In this document: one piece after another, positions 1-8,098 of the stretch
Position numbering within the stretch: position 1 is the first letter of the stretch
Layout: every line of letters starts with the position of its first letter
Source of the DNA: Comamonadaceae bacterium
Lineage (GTDB): Bacteria > Pseudomonadota > Gammaproteobacteria > Burkholderiales > Burkholderiaceae_C
DNA length: 64,000 bases
Assembly (NCBI GenBank): GCA_009996515.1
Contig: JAACZV010000005.1
Location: forward strand, 152,179 to 216,178
Direction: 5' to 3'
The notes under the pieces: model-generated
The model's input: only the letters and a program-made list of their open reading frames with translations
The model's database searches: none
What the model was told of the DNA's origin: nothing
Translations under genes and position numbers: made by a program

Positions 1-535
1 TGCGCTGCAGCGCCTCGGCCTGCTTGACGCTGTCGAAGTAGCGCAGACCGGCCAGGCCCTCGACGCTGACCGCGTCCAGGTCCGCCACACGCAGATAGGT
101 GTGCAGCGCGGCGGTGAACTGCAGCGGCGCGTCGCCGATGTTCTCGCAGGCCAGCTCCACGTCCAGGCTGCGGCCACTGACGCGCACGCTCAGCTCCAGC
201 TCGAAGGCATGGGGCCAGAGCTTGCGCGTCTCGTCGCTGTCGCGCAGCCGCAGCACGGCCAGCGCATCGTCCTTGCCCTGCTCCTGGCTGACCAATTCCC
301 AGGGCAGCGTGCGCGCGAAGCCATGCTTGGGCAGCGGCCCGCGCTCGGCGAACTGCGGAAAACACACCGGCACGCCGCCGCGTATGGGTTTGCCGGGAAC
401 GAACTCGCTGCGCGGGGACAGGTAGAGCTGCTCGGGGGCGCCGGCGGGCTGCCAGGACAGGATGTGGCCACCATGCAGCGACATGGTGGCGGTGGCACCG
501 TCGGGGGCGCGCAGCAGGCAATCGGAAGAAGACAT
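1..535 (-). CDS. D-hexose-6-phosphate mutarotase (YeaD family), partial
   Basis: The gene is cut by the left window edge; 178 codons are visible from an ATG at 535. The translation carries the family signature GGVPVCFPQF followed by PKHGFARTLPW, typical of YeaD-type epimerases that interconvert alpha and beta anomers of glucose-6-phosphate in the cytoplasm. It begins 10 bases after the phosphopantetheinyl transferase stop, on the same strand, so it may be the last gene of that transcript, but nothing links it to pigment synthesis. Related aldose 1-epimerases are the main alternative. The C-terminal half cannot be judged. Confidence 0.85.
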   Translation of the reverse strand, partial: MSSSDCLLRAPDGATATMSLHGGHILSWQPAGAPEQLYLSPRSEFVPGKPIRGGVPVCFPQFAERGPLPKHGFARTLPWELVSQEQGKDDALAVLRLRDSDETRKLWPHAFELELSVRVSGRSLDVELACENIGDAPLQFTAALHTYLRVADLDAVSVEGLAGLRYFDSVKQAEALQR

Positions 536-545
536 GAGCGGCAGT

Positions 546-1211
546 TTAGGCGCCGGCCCGCGTCCAGTAGCGTCGCCATTGCGCGCCCGGCGGGCCGTCC
601 GGCAGACCCGGCAGCAGGGGATTCACGGCTACGGCCAGCACCAGACCGCCCAGATCCGCGATGGCCACGTCCCCCTGGCCGGCCTCGTCATCGTCAAATT
701 CCAGCGCGCGCATCGCCGCGAAGTCAAGGCCGCGCTCTCGCGCCTTCAGCCAGGCCTCTTTGCCCGTCCACCAGCGCACAAAGCCACGCGCCCGTTCGGC
801 GGGCGGCAAAGCGGCCAGCTGCTCGCACTGGGCCGGGCTGTGCACCATCCGCGCCATCGCCAGGTGATCGCGCGGTCGGCTCGAGTCCTCGATGTCAACG
901 CCCACGGGCAAGGCACCCACCACACAGGCAACCGTGCCCGCGCTATGGCTGATGGAGACGAAGGGGCCCGAACCACCAGCGACATGGCAGGCGCCGCTGC
1001 CTGCCACTTCCAGCACGGGCAAGGTCGCACCGCCACGCCAGCGTTGCACCGCCAGACGGGCCAGCCATCGGCCGGCGAGAAAGCTGTCGCGACGCGACGG
1101 TGTGCCAAAGCCTTGCATCCGCGCCCGCTCCGAGACGCAGAGCCACCCGGCCGGCTCTGCCATGCCGGCTAGTAGATCGGGCTCCGGGGCCAGCAGGCAC
1201 AGCAGCGTCAC
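546..1211 (-). CDS. 4'-phosphopantetheinyl transferase (Sfp type)
   Basis: A 221-residue Sfp-type enzyme that moves 4'-phosphopantetheine from CoA to a serine of carrier proteins. SISHSAG lies near residue 87, the Mg-binding GVDIED near 104-109 and the WTGKEAWLKA motif near 148-157; all three core motifs are intact. Its ATG overlaps the stop of the upstream lipoprotein gene (ATGA), so it is translationally coupled to it. Inference: it activates the two acyl carrier proteins encoded in the pigment operon about 15 kb upstream on the same strand. Housekeeping ACP could also be a substrate. Confidence 0.9.
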   Translation of the reverse strand: MTLLCLLAPEPDLLAGMAEPAGWLCVSERARMQGFGTPSRRDSFLAGRWLARLAVQRWRGGATLPVLEVAGSGACHVAGGSGPFVSISHSAGTVACVVGALPVGVDIEDSSRPRDHLAMARMVHSPAQCEQLAALPPAERARGFVRWWTGKEAWLKARERGLDFAAMRALEFDDDEAGQGDVAIADLGGLVLAVAVNPLLPGLPDGPPGAQWRRYWTRAGA

Positions 1212-1807
1212 TGCCTGGCGAGAGCCTTGTCGTCAGCGCCGGTCGGGCCGCCCTTGGCGGCACTGTAGTTGTCGATGACATAGCCGCTGGCCAGATTGGC
1301 GACACGGGTCAGCATCAGGTTGTCATGGACACCCAGCACAAAGCCCGCCGCCCAGGCGTCAGCGCGTTGAAAGAACTGCGGACTGGCGATCAGCTTGCCC
1401 TCGCCATCGGTGATCTTCAGTTCGAGCAACACACCTGAACTGCCCGCGAACGGTCCGAAAAGCACGCGCATGGCACTGCCCTTGAACTGCATCTGCTGCA
1501 CGATCGGTTCGATGACCAGCTTGCGTCCGTTGTCCTTGGTCTGGTTCCAATTGGCCAGCGACCCCGAAAGATCCTTGACCAAGTTGGCATGGATCTTGGT
1601 GACGCCAGCCGGGCTTGCGCCGGAGTTGGGCGCAGAGGCAACCGGCTTGAGTTCGATGCGCGAGAACGCCGCGAAGGCCTCAGTTGGCGGCGGGTTGGTC
1701 GTGGCGCCCGCCTTGACGCGGGTGGCACAGCCGGTCAGCGTCAGAGCGGCGACGGCCACGGATGCCCACAGCAGGCTGCGGCGAGATTGCGAGACATGCT
1801 TCTTCAT
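1208..1807 (-). CDS. Putative lipoprotein, possibly DUF4410-like
   Basis: 199 residues from an ATG at 1807; an upstream in-frame extension has no signal sequence and was rejected. The N-terminus is basic, then hydrophobic, ending in a lipobox LTGC with Cys27, so it is probably lipid-anchored. The rest is soluble and contains a central segment (KLVIEPIVQQMQF) followed by GPFAGSSGVLLELKITDGEGK, a pattern seen in DUF4410-type lipoproteins. That family call is tentative and no function is known. It overlaps the phosphopantetheinyl transferase gene by 4 bases. Confidence 0.7.
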   Translation of the reverse strand: MKKHVSQSRRSLLWASVAVAALTLTGCATRVKAGATTNPPPTEAFAAFSRIELKPVASAPNSGASPAGVTKIHANLVKDLSGSLANWNQTKDNGRKLVIEPIVQQMQFKGSAMRVLFGPFAGSSGVLLELKITDGEGKLIASPQFFQRADAWAAGFVLGVHDNLMLTRVANLASGYVIDNYSAAKGGPTGADDKALARQ

Positions 1808-1833
1808 TGAGCCCTCCCTTTGGAAAGGTTCGA

Positions 1834-2280
1834 TCAGTCCGCGATCTTGGCGTAGGTGCCGCGCAGCGCCACGCCAATGACGAAGGTGCCGGCATGGCAC
1901 TCGAAGTCCGTCGCGCTCTGGTACTCCTTCTTCTTGTAGTAGCTGACGATGTCGATGACGGCGTTGGCGCCCTCGCGCTTGGCGCTGTTCTGCAATTTGA
2001 TGAGCGCGCTCAGGGCCGCCCACTTGCAGCCGAACTCGTCGCTCTTGCCCACGCCATTGGTCTTGGGATTGCTGGTGTCGGTCGAGAAGCGCTTGATGAC
2101 CTTGGGCGTGCTCTGGCCGGCCAGGAAGAACTTCATGTCCTTGTCCAGCTTGTCCTGGGCCTCCGGCATGGCCAGCACGTCGGCGAACGGGATATGCAGC
2201 ACGGTGTCGCGGGCGAAGGCGGACGCGCTAAACAGCGTTGAAACAACTGCCAGGGCAACGAGTTGAGATTTCACGAACAT
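1834..2280 (-). CDS. Secreted protein of a family often mislabelled 'excinuclease ABC subunit A'
   Basis: 148 residues starting at MFVKSQLVAL; AAGGAG stands just before this ATG, which is why it was chosen over an upstream ATG. A signal peptide ends near SASAFARD. The mature part has KRFSTDTSNPKTNGVGKSDE, then GANAVIDIVSYYKKKE and a C-terminal ECHAGTFVIGVAL. I recognise this as a small secreted beta-proteobacterial family that databases often wrongly name an excinuclease subunit; it has no Walker motif and cannot be UvrA. The GANAVIDI segment recalls YbjQ/DUF-type beta-strand folds. The function is unknown. It sits 26 bases upstream of the lipoprotein gene. Confidence 0.75.
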   Translation of the reverse strand: MFVKSQLVALAVVSTLFSASAFARDTVLHIPFADVLAMPEAQDKLDKDMKFFLAGQSTPKVIKRFSTDTSNPKTNGVGKSDEFGCKWAALSALIKLQNSAKREGANAVIDIVSYYKKKEYQSATDFECHAGTFVIGVALRGTYAKIAD

Positions 2281-2349
2281 GCTCCTTAAACGATTTGGGA
2301 TTCGGGCAACGCAGACCCGGCTCATATAACTACTTGACTTACGGAACGA

Positions 2350-2868
2350 TCAATTGGCCGTTTCGTTCAACACCACGCTCTCCGCGGCTCCTTCGCGAAC
2401 GACAACTTTGCGCCCCACAACACCGCCCTGGGTACCGTGATACGGCACCTCCCAGGTCAACTCTGTACGCAGGTAATAGGTCCCCGCCGGAAGGTCTGCA
2501 AAACGAAAACGACCGTCAGCATCTGCCGTGGTGGTTCGCCGAGCAGCACCAAAAGCCGTCGATGCGGGCTTCTCATAGCGACGCGCCCATACCTTGCCTG
2601 CCTTTCGCCACCAGTCATCACCAACGGCGGTGGCTGGGTCCAAGGTAACCATCCGGCCCGCTGCCTTTACCGTGCCGCCGCCGCGCTGCACAAGAAAGGC
2701 TTGACCTGAAATGGACGCGGTCCCTCTAACAAGATAAGGCGCATAAGCCGCCTCGTCAGCTTCGGTTGATGGCGTCAATGGAACCGGGGCACCGCGCCTA
2801 GTCGCACAGCCTGCAAGCAATCCAGCAGCGAGGAAAACAACGAGCAGTCTTCTCACATGTCCTCCCAA
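2350..2868 (-). CDS. Lipoprotein with carboxypeptidase-regulatory-like domain
   Basis: 172 residues with a lipobox LLAGC (Cys21), so probably outer-membrane anchored. Residues about 50-160 form a carboxypeptidase regulatory-like (transthyretin-like) beta-sandwich, shown by ISGQAFLVQRGGGTVKAAG, the TTTADADGRFRFADLPAGTYYL motif region and a C-terminal GRKVVVREG. Such domains usually bind surfaces or other proteins rather than catalyse. It lies 31 bases after the last ketosynthase of the pigment operon with no terminator visible between, so co-transcription is likely. A role at the cell surface near the pigment is inference. Confidence 0.7.
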   Translation of the reverse strand: MGGHVRRLLVVFLAAGLLAGCATRRGAPVPLTPSTEADEAAYAPYLVRGTASISGQAFLVQRGGGTVKAAGRMVTLDPATAVGDDWWRKAGKVWARRYEKPASTAFGAARRTTTADADGRFRFADLPAGTYYLRTELTWEVPYHGTQGGVVGRKVVVREGAAESVVLNETAN

Positions 2869-2899
2869 GGTTCTTGATGAATATGAGGTCCGCAGTCTC

Positions 2900-4135
2900 T
2901 CAGATTCGCCGCAAGATCAATGATGTGTTGATGCCACCGAACGCGAAGTTATTCGACATCGCAAACTCGGTCTCCAGCTTGCGGCCGCCGGCCCGCACAT
3001 ACTCCAGCTCGCCGCAGCGCGGGTCCAGCTGCTGCAGGTTCAGTGTCGGCGCGAACCAGCCGGCCTTCATCATCTCCAGCGTCATCCAGGCCTCCAGCGC
3101 GCCGCAGGCGCCCAGCGTGTGGCCCATATAGCTCTTCAGCGAGGAGATGGCCGTGGCGCTGCCCAGCACAGCCTGCGTGGCCTGGCTCTCGGCCACGTCG
3201 CCCTGATCGGTGGAGGTGCCGTGGGCGTTGACATAGGGAATGGCGCCGGCCGGCAGTCCCGCGTCCTCCAGCGCCAGGCGCATGGCCTGGGCCATGGTGG
3301 CGGACTGGGGCTGGGTGACATGCGTGCCGTCGCAGTTGGTGCCGTAGCCGACGATCTCGCCCAGCAGCGTCGCGCCGCGCGCCTTGGCATGCTCGTACTC
3401 CTCCAGCACGAAGGTGCAGGCACCCTCGCCCAGCACCAGACCGTCGCGGTCACGGTCGAAGGGGCGCGGCGTCAGGCGCGGCTGGTCGTTGTAGCGGGTG
3501 CTGGTGGCGAACAGCGTGTCGAACACGGCCGCCTGTGTCGCGTCCAGCTCCTCGGCGCCGCCGGCCAGCATGGCCACCTGCCGGCCGCTCTGCACGGCCT
3601 CGTAGGCATAGCCCAGGCCCTGGCTGCCCGAGGTGCAGGCGCTGCTGGTCGTGATGATGCGGCCGGTGATGCCGAAGAACACCGCGATGTTGACCGTCGC
3701 CGTGTGCGACATCATCTTCACGTAGGTGTTGGCGTTGATGCCCTCGATGCTCTTGGCGCTCATCATGCGGCCGAAGTCGCCGACGGCGCTGGGCGTGCCG
3801 CTGGAGCTGCCGAAGCTCACGCCCAGGCGGCCGCTGGTCACCAGCGGGTCGCCGATCAGGCCGGCCTGCTGCAGCGCCAGCTCGGCCGAGCGCGTGGCCA
3901 GCTGCGCCACGCGGCCCATGCTGCGCATGCTCTTGCGGTGGTAGCGGTCGGCGGGCAGCTCGAAGGGCGCGCAGGGCACGCCCACCTGGGTGTTGAGGCC
4001 CTCGTAGCCGGCCCAGTCCTGCACCACCTGGACCTTGTTGGTCTCGGCGCGCAGGCTGTCCAGCACCGTCTCGACGTCATGGCCCAGCGGCGACAGCGCG
4101 CCGATGCCGGTGATCACGACCCTCTTCTTGTTCAT
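2900..4135 (-). CDS. Beta-ketoacyl-ACP synthase (ApeR-like, aryl polyene)
   Basis: 411 residues, full-length FabF-type condensing enzyme. Nucleophile Cys167 lies in SSACTSGSQ; the two catalytic histidines lie in VNAHGTSTDQGD and SYMGHTLGACGALEA. It would elongate or start the polyene chain on ACP by decarboxylative condensation with malonyl-ACP. It corresponds in position and type to ApeR, the last gene of the described E. coli/Xenorhabdus ape clusters. Its ATG overlaps the ketoreductase stop by 4 bases. The intact Cys-His-His triad separates it from the ketosynthase-like protein that opens the operon. Confidence 0.93.
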   Translation of the reverse strand: MNKKRVVITGIGALSPLGHDVETVLDSLRAETNKVQVVQDWAGYEGLNTQVGVPCAPFELPADRYHRKSMRSMGRVAQLATRSAELALQQAGLIGDPLVTSGRLGVSFGSSSGTPSAVGDFGRMMSAKSIEGINANTYVKMMSHTATVNIAVFFGITGRIITTSSACTSGSQGLGYAYEAVQSGRQVAMLAGGAEELDATQAAVFDTLFATSTRYNDQPRLTPRPFDRDRDGLVLGEGACTFVLEEYEHAKARGATLLGEIVGYGTNCDGTHVTQPQSATMAQAMRLALEDAGLPAGAIPYVNAHGTSTDQGDVAESQATQAVLGSATAISSLKSYMGHTLGACGALEAWMTLEMMKAGWFAPTLNLQQLDPRCGELEYVRAGGRKLETEFAMSNNFAFGGINTSLILRRI

Positions 4136-4860
4136 CCCACCATCCCCCCGTTGACCGAGATCACTTGTCGCGTGATGTAGGCCGCGTCCTCGCTCATCAG
4201 GAAACTCACCAGCGCCGCCACCTCTTCGGGCCGGCCCACGCGCCTGGCGGGAATGATTTTCAGCGCTTCCTCCACGAGTTCGGCGTCGATCATGTCCGTT
4301 TCGATCAGCCCCGGCGCCACGCAGTTGACGGTGATCTTGCGGCTGGCCAGCTCGACAGCCAGCGCCTTGGTCGCACCGATGATGCCGGCCTTGGCCGCGC
4401 TGTAGTTGACCTGGCCGCGGTTGCCCATCAGCCCCGACACCGAGGCCAGCGTGACGATGCGGCCCGACGCCTTGCGCCGCACCAGCGGCATGGTCAGCGG
4501 CTGCAGCACGTTGTAGAAGGCGTCGAGGTTGGTGTGGATGACGGCATCCCAGTCCTCGCCAGTGAGCGCCGGGAAGGCGCCGTCGCGGGCAATGCCGGCA
4601 TTGCAGACCACGCCGTAGTAGCAGCCATGGGCCTCGACGTCGGCCAGCAGCGCGGCCGCAGCAGCCTCGCGGTCGGCCACGTCGAACTGCAGCACGCGCG
4701 CCGCGCGGCCCAGGGCCCGGATCTCGGCGGCCGCAGCTTCGGCCTGCTCACGCTGGCTGCGGCAATGCAGGACGAGGTCGTGGCCGTCACGGGCCAGGCG
4801 CAAGGCGATCGCCCGGCCTATGCCGCGGCTGGAGCCGGTGACAAGCACCGTCGTGGTCAT
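4132..4860 (-). CDS. 3-oxoacyl-ACP reductase, SDR family (ApeQ-like)
   Basis: 242 residues from the ATG at 4860; a longer in-frame extension is only the overlapping dehydratase read in another frame. The Rossmann motif GSSRGIGRA is at about residues 9-17, CNAGIA near 90, and the catalytic pair is in VNYSAAKAG. It is a FabG-type NADPH ketoreductase acting on beta-ketoacyl-ACP during polyene elongation. It overlaps its neighbours on both sides (ATGA each time). Within the ape nomenclature it matches ApeQ. FabG for fatty acid synthesis is the alternative, but the context argues against it. Confidence 0.93.
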   Translation of the reverse strand: MTTTVLVTGSSRGIGRAIALRLARDGHDLVLHCRSQREQAEAAAAEIRALGRAARVLQFDVADREAAAAALLADVEAHGCYYGVVCNAGIARDGAFPALTGEDWDAVIHTNLDAFYNVLQPLTMPLVRRKASGRIVTLASVSGLMGNRGQVNYSAAKAGIIGATKALAVELASRKITVNCVAPGLIETDMIDAELVEEALKIIPARRVGRPEEVAALVSFLMSEDAAYITRQVISVNGGMVG

Positions 4861-5312
4861 GGGTTCTCTCCGTTCAAGAAGGCATTCGGGTCCTCGGGCC
4901 CGAAGACGGTGATCTGGGCGCTGGCCAGCTCCGCACCCGCGGCGCTGATGCGGCAGTCGAACTGCCCCAGACCGTTGTCGGCCTGATAGCTGCGCTGCAC
5001 CTGCACCTGCAGGCATTGGCCCGCCGCGAAGCGCGGCACGCTGCGGTAGCGCCGCGTGCCCAGCAGGAAGCCGATGCGCGGCGCCTGGCCGGCCTGGCGC
5101 GCCTGCCAGCCGGCCCAGGCGGCCACGGCCTGGGCCATGTATTCCACGCCCACCCAGCCGCCTACCGAGCCGTCGCGGCTGAACAGGCCTTGCTCGGGCA
5201 CCACCACCTCGGCCACCAGGCGATCGCCCTCGACGGCCAGCAGCCGGTCCAGCAGGCACATGGCGCCGTCGTGGGGCACCAGCTCGGCAATGCGGGGCAG
5301 GCGTTCAGTCAT
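4857..5312 (-). CDS. Hotdog-fold 3-hydroxyacyl-ACP dehydratase (ApeP-like)
   Basis: 151 residues. The pattern LVPHDGAMCLLDRL near the N-terminus and GWVGVEYMAQAVAAWAGWQA around residues 52-71 are typical of the hotdog dehydratases of aryl polyene clusters. The enzyme would remove water from the 3-hydroxyacyl-ACP so that double bonds are kept and a conjugated chain grows; no enoyl reductase gene is present in the operon, which fits a polyene. It overlaps the upstream ketosynthase by 8 bases and the ketoreductase by 4. Confidence 0.88.
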   Translation of the reverse strand: MTERLPRIAELVPHDGAMCLLDRLLAVEGDRLVAEVVVPEQGLFSRDGSVGGWVGVEYMAQAVAAWAGWQARQAGQAPRIGFLLGTRRYRSVPRFAAGQCLQVQVQRSYQADNGLGQFDCRISAAGAELASAQITVFGPEDPNAFLNGENP

Positions 5313-6480
5313 GACGGCTCAGTACCAGTGACGCGTTGTTGCCGCCGAAGGCGAAGGAATTGCTCATCACATGGCGCGGCGCGGCCGCCAGGCGCTGGCC
5401 CGGCGCGACGAGGGCGATGGGTGGCAGCGCGGCATCGCGCTGGCCGTCGAAGTGATGCACCGGCAGGCGGCCGTCGCCCGCCAGCGTCAGCCAGGCGATG
5501 GCCGCCTCGATGGCGCCCGCCGCGCCCAGCGCATGACCCGTCAGCGGCTTGGTCGACGAGCAGGGCAGCGCGAGGCCGAACAGCTCGGCAACGGCGCGGC
5601 TCTCCATCGCGTCGTTCTGCGGCGTGGCCGTGCCATGCAGGTTCAGATAGCCGATGTCGGCCGGCGCGAGGCCGGCGCGATGCAGCGCCTCGCGCATCGC
5701 GGCCAGCGCGCCGCGGCCCGTGGGCTCGGGCGCCGAGATGTGATGCGCGTCCGAGCTTTCGCCCCAGCCCGACAGGCGCACGCTCGAGGGCTCGCGGCTC
5801 AGCACGAACAGCGCGGCGCCCTCGCCGATGTTGATGCCGGCGCGCGTCGCGCTCATGGGCCGGCAGCGCGCGGCGTCGACCGACTCCAGCGCCGTGAAGC
5901 CCGCCACCGTCATGCCGCACAGCGCGTCCACGCCACCGACGATGACGGCGTCGCACAGGCCGGTCAGCAGCAGCCGCGCGCCGCTGGCCAGCGCCTTGGC
6001 GCCCGACGAGCAGGCCGTGGAGACGACGTAGCGCGGACCGCCCAGGCCCAGCAGCTCTGCCAGCATCAGCGCCGGCGAACCCAGTTCCTGTTGCTCGACG
6101 TGAAAGCCCGCCGGCAGCCGGCCGTCGCGGGCCAGCGCGGCGATCGCGGCCTCGCTCTCGCCCACGCCCGAGGTGCTGGTGCCCAGCACGACGCCGACGC
6201 GGTCCGCGCCATGGCGGGCTATGGTCCCATCGACGGCGCCGCGGATCTGCGCCAGCGCCGCCAGCAGCAGCGCGTTGTTGCGGCTGCGCTGAGGCGGCGG
6301 CAGGTGTTCGACCGATGGCAGGGCTGCGTCGACGGCGCCCAGATGCAGCTCGTGCCCCGGCCAGACGCTGCCGTTCATGGCCACACCGACGGGCTGAGCG
6401 GCGAACACCGCCTCGCGCAGCGCGGCCAGGTCCGCGCCGGCCGCGCAGACCACGCCGGGCGGTTGCAGGAAGAAGCTCAC
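5305..6480 (-). CDS. Beta-ketoacyl-ACP synthase (ApeO-like), GTG start
   Basis: 391 residues from a GTG at 6480 that forms a GTGA overlap with the upstream lipoprotein stop; the frame is open far upstream, but that part is the overlapping gene in another frame. Nucleophile Cys157 lies in VVSTACSSGAK; histidines lie in NLHGTATPQND and KPLTGHALGAAGA. This is the second catalytically complete condensing enzyme of the cluster and matches ApeO, the elongating ketosynthase that works with a chain-length-factor partner in the Xenorhabdus system. Which partner it uses here is not visible from sequence. Confidence 0.9.
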   Translation of the reverse strand: MSFFLQPPGVVCAAGADLAALREAVFAAQPVGVAMNGSVWPGHELHLGAVDAALPSVEHLPPPQRSRNNALLLAALAQIRGAVDGTIARHGADRVGVVLGTSTSGVGESEAAIAALARDGRLPAGFHVEQQELGSPALMLAELLGLGGPRYVVSTACSSGAKALASGARLLLTGLCDAVIVGGVDALCGMTVAGFTALESVDAARCRPMSATRAGINIGEGAALFVLSREPSSVRLSGWGESSDAHHISAPEPTGRGALAAMREALHRAGLAPADIGYLNLHGTATPQNDAMESRAVAELFGLALPCSSTKPLTGHALGAAGAIEAAIAWLTLAGDGRLPVHHFDGQRDAALPPIALVAPGQRLAAAPRHVMSNSFAFGGNNASLVLSRHD

Positions 6481-7025
6481 GAGGCCTCCTGCGGTTGCGA
6501 CTCGATCAGCAAGCGATAGCCCTCGGCCGGGTTGACGATCTCGACGATGTTGGCGCCCGGGCGAGCGACGACCAGCCGGGCTTGCCCGTCTTGCCTCAGC
6601 TCCCGGCCGGCGGCTGTCGCCTCCCAGCTCCAGCCCGCGGGCAGCGCGGCGCGCACGGCCTCGGCCGGCCAGAAGCTCAGGCAGAGGTCGCGCAGCATGC
6701 GGTCGGTGTCCACCTCGGCCGGCAGCATGGGGTGGCGCTGCACGGTCAACTCCTTGCCGTCCCACTGCATCAGCAGCACGCGCTGGCCGAAGGCAAAGCC
6801 GGCCAGCAGCAGCGCCGAGGCGTCCAGCTGCAGCTGCACCTCCACGCGCTGCGGCGGCGCGTCGGGCCGGTCCAGCCGCGTGACGGACAGGCGCTGGCTC
6901 AGCGCGTAGCGGGCCTCGCCGAGCGCCGCCGGCGGCAGGCGCAACATGGGCAGCGTGCTGCGCGGCGGCGGCGCCGTGGCGCAACCACCCAGCAGCGTGG
7001 CGATCAGCAGCAGGCGACGCCTCAT
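6477..7025 (-). CDS. DUF3261 outer-membrane lipoprotein (ApeN-like)
   Basis: 182 residues from the ATG at 7025, which overlaps the methyltransferase stop (ATGA). A short signal with lipobox LLGGC puts the acylated Cys at residue 15. The C-terminal half, with GKELTVQRHPMLP and a terminal AEGYRLLIES, matches DUF3261 proteins that recur in aryl polyene clusters. Together with the LolA-like protein and MMPL exporter it probably forms the envelope part that receives or inserts the pigment lipid. The exact role is not known. Confidence 0.82.
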   Translation of the reverse strand: MRRRLLLIATLLGGCATAPPPRSTLPMLRLPPAALGEARYALSQRLSVTRLDRPDAPPQRVEVQLQLDASALLLAGFAFGQRVLLMQWDGKELTVQRHPMLPAEVDTDRMLRDLCLSFWPAEAVRAALPAGWSWEATAAGRELRQDGQARLVVARPGANIVEIVNPAEGYRLLIESQPQEAS

Positions 7026-8098
7026 GCGCGGGCAAACCTTAGCAGGCTGTGGCAATAGCCGATGCCGTCGCGCGCCGTCAGCAGCCGCAGGCCGGCGGCC
7101 TCGGCCAGGCGGATGTAGTCGGCGCTCTCGTAGACCTTGCTGTTGCCGCTGGCCATGGCCGTGAAGTACGGCGAGGTGTTGATGAGGCAATAGGCCGCGA
7201 TGTCATAGCGCTGGCGATCCCAGAAGGTGTCCATCACCAGCACCTGGCCGCCCTCGGCCAGGCAGGCGGCGACGCGCTCGAAGATGCTGGCGATCTGCGG
7301 CTCGCCGAAGCAGCTGAGGAACTGGCTCATCCAGACCAGGTCCATGCCCGCGGGCAGCGCGGCGGCCGGGTCCAGCAGGTCGCGCGGGTGCAGCTGTGCG
7401 CGCTCGCGCAGGCCGGCTGCGCCGAGATTGGCCTCGGCCACCGCCAGCTGCGGCGGCAGGTCCACGAGGTTGAGCTCGACGCGCGCGTCATAGCCCAGCG
7501 CCGCCAGGCTGAACTTGCCCGTGTTGGCACCTATGTCCATCAGCCGGCGCGGCGCGGTGGCGAACACGTCGGGCAGGATGTCCGGGAAGGAGGTGTCCGA
7601 GTAGTGGTGGTCGAACGCGAACCAGCTGGACTTGGCCGGCTCGGGCAGCTCGGCCAGCGCCGGGTAGATGCTTTCCCAATCGCCCAGATGGGTCAGGCCC
7701 AGCGGCTTGCCGGCATCGAGAGACCGTTCCAGCTCGAACAATCCCTGGTAGCAGACGTCGTGGACGAAGTCGAAGTTGACGCGCGTGATGTCGTCCGAGA
7801 TCAGGCAGAAGCCGATCTTGTCCAGCTGCCAGCGGCCTCCCTCGATGAGCACGACGCCGGCCGACAGGCAGGACTCCAGCACCAGCTTCAGCGCATAGCG
7901 GCTCCAGCGGCCCGTCGCCTCCAGCTCGTCCAGCGTGACGCCGCGCTCGCCGGCCTCCGCCAGCGCCTGCAGCATGCCGCGCTTCCAGGCGTAGCGCACG
8001 CAATGGAACACCACCGGACCGAAGGCAATCTTCTGGGCTTCGAAGCGGGCATCGAAGGCTCGTTGCTTCGGCGGGGAGAACTTCTTGGTCTCAAGCAT
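7022..8098 (-). CDS. SAM-dependent methyltransferase of the pigment operon
   Basis: 358 residues. An N-terminal winged-helix-like dimerisation region (about 1-150) precedes a class I Rossmann SAM domain with LMDIGANTGKFSL near residue 190 and a DLVWMSQFLSCF segment, as in plant-type O-methyltransferases and the methyltransferases of aryl polyene clusters. It probably methylates the aromatic head group or its oxygen. It overlaps the exporter gene by 8 bases and the DUF3261 gene by 4. In the ape cluster of E. coli the methyltransferase lies elsewhere, so its place between the exporter and the lipoprotein is a local rearrangement. Confidence 0.85.
   Translation of the reverse strand: MLETKKFSPPKQRAFDARFEAQKIAFGPVVFHCVRYAWKRGMLQALAEAGERGVTLDELEATGRWSRYALKLVLESCLSAGVVLIEGGRWQLDKIGFCLISDDITRVNFDFVHDVCYQGLFELERSLDAGKPLGLTHLGDWESIYPALAELPEPAKSSWFAFDHHYSDTSFPDILPDVFATAPRRLMDIGANTGKFSLAALGYDARVELNLVDLPPQLAVAEANLGAAGLRERAQLHPRDLLDPAAALPAGMDLVWMSQFLSCFGEPQIASIFERVAACLAEGGQVLVMDTFWDRQRYDIAAYCLINTSPYFTAMASGNSKVYESADYIRLAEAAGLRLLTARDGIGYCHSLLRFARA

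Noticed and set aside
1834..2280. Excinuclease ABC subunit A
   Set aside because: This label is common for the family in databases, but the protein is short, secreted and has no ATP-binding motif.
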